A stretch of DNA of 22,204 nt from the IMG/VR virus record IMGVR_UViG_3300017753_000126, positions 1 through 22,204 of that record; one strand, given 5' to 3'. Of this stretch, positions 21,528 to 22,204 are shown piece after piece. Within the stretch, counting starts at the first letter, position 1; the number at the start of each line of letters is the position of its first letter. The position numbers and the translations under genes are program-made. The notes below the pieces were generated by a model. The model saw nothing but the letters and a program-made list of their open reading frames with translations. It made no database searches and was not told the origin of the DNA. This DNA is from a virus.

Positions 21528-22204
21528 ATGGATTTAAACCAAATAAAAAAGAAGTTAGAGTCACTTCAGTCACAATCAAACTCAAACAAATCAAGTGGAA
21601 AATCAATATTTTGGAAACCTACAGTAGGTAAACAACAAGTTAGAATTGTTCCTAATAAGTATAATAAATCATTCCCATTTACTGAAATGCAATTCTATTA
21701 TGGAATAGGTCAAAGAGTAATGGCTTCTCCTATGAATTGGGGAGAAAAAGATCCAATTCAAGAATTTACAAAACAATTGCGTTCTAGTGGAGATAAAGAA
21801 AATTGGTATTTAGCAAAAAAATTAGATGCCAAAACTCGTATTTTTGCCCCAGTAATTGTAAGAGGTGAGGAAGAAGAAGGTGTTAAATTATGGCAGTTTG
21901 GAAAAGAAGTTTATCAAGCATTTTTAAATTTAGCAGCTGATGCTGAGGTTGGTGATTATACTGATGTATCAGGAGGAAGAGATATTAAATTAACAACTGT
22001 AGGACCTGAAGTAACAGGAACTCCTTATAATAAAACTACTATTTCCCCATCAATGAAACAATCACCTATTAGTGATAATACTAACATAGTTGAAAGAGCT
22101 TTAGATACTCAACCAAATCCTATAGATGTGTTTAAAAGACTTACTTTTGATGAGGTTAAAGCTAATTTAGAAACTTTTTTAAAACCTGAAGGTGGAGAAG
22201 AAGG
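21528..22204 (+). CDS. 32: gp32-like single-stranded DNA-binding protein (3' truncated)
   Basis: The ATG at 21528 opens a frame that runs to the window end without a stop (225 codons visible). The Lys/Ser/Asn-rich N-terminal arm (MDLNQIKKKLESLQSQSNSN) leads to a core with IFWKPTVGKQQVRIVPNKYN, FPFTEMQFYYG, NWYLAKKLDAKTRIFAPVIV and LWQFGKEVYQAFLNLA. This is the OB-fold pattern of T4 gp32-like proteins, which coat ssDNA during replication, recombination and repair. From about residue 140 come DVSGGRDIKLTTVGPEV and a flexible, Pro/Asn-rich segment, and the visible end turns acidic (PEGGEE). T4 gp32 holds a zinc ion through three Cys and one His; no Cys is present in the visible part here. The leader is A-rich with no Shine-Dalgarno sequence. 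Confidence 0.8.
   Translation, partial: MDLNQIKKKLESLQSQSNSNKSSGKSIFWKPTVGKQQVRIVPNKYNKSFPFTEMQFYYGIGQRVMASPMNWGEKDPIQEFTKQLRSSGDKENWYLAKKLDAKTRIFAPVIVRGEEEEGVKLWQFGKEVYQAFLNLAADAEVGDYTDVSGGRDIKLTTVGPEVTGTPYNKTTISPSMKQSPISDNTNIVERALDTQPNPIDVFKRLTFDEVKANLETFLKPEGGEE

Overview
This window reads as part of the late region of a T4-like contractile-tailed bacteriophage (myovirus), running into the start of a DNA replication module. All supported genes lie on the + strand. They are packed tightly, with several stop/start overlaps (TAATG, ATGAATAG, ATGAG), and the DNA is strongly AT-rich. I see no tRNA, rRNA, CRISPR, integrase or insertion sequence. The start codons are preceded by A-rich leaders with almost no Shine-Dalgarno sequence. 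One replication-gene leader also carries a TTG-N21-TAnnTTTG promoter of the Bacteroidota type. I therefore infer a Bacteroidota (probably flavobacterial) host, with moderate confidence.

Layout: positions 1-3271 hold host-recognition and accessory genes. These are the C-terminal part of a collagen-like (Gly-X-Y) tail fibre with a Peptidase_S74 self-cleaving chaperone, a 575-residue Gly/Ser/Thr-rich virion protein, and a methyltransferase strikingly similar to guanidinoacetate N-methyltransferase (GAMT/RMT2 family). Positions 3308-6347 hold the neck and tail-completion block (gp13-, gp14- and gp15-like) and a small coiled-coil protein. Positions 6395-9261 hold the contractile sheath (gp18-like) and tube (gp19-like).

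Positions 9361-10381 hold a gp26-like tail assembly protein. A second reading frame opens at a T9 run and looks like a frameshifted chaperone extension. It lies directly upstream of the tape measure protein (10413-12815), where lambda-type G/GT chaperones also sit. Positions 12854-19724 hold baseplate genes: a small unknown protein, a gp48/gp54-like tube initiator, a gp53-like wedge protein, a 1142-residue hub with a C-terminal peptidoglycan-hydrolase-like domain, and an unknown protein with a His-rich motif.

Positions 19757-22204 begin the replication module: a small family A DNA polymerase with unusual motifs, an unknown 157-residue protein, and a gp32-like single-stranded DNA-binding protein cut by the window end.

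Regulation: a conserved element, ATATKTATAAY followed by A-rich DNA, sits 22-50 nt before seven start codons of neck and tail genes and is the best late-promoter candidate. The replication genes carry a different shared element. Three gene junctions combine a hairpin plus T-tract with an immediately following late element, which suggests stop-and-restart transcription units along the structural block.
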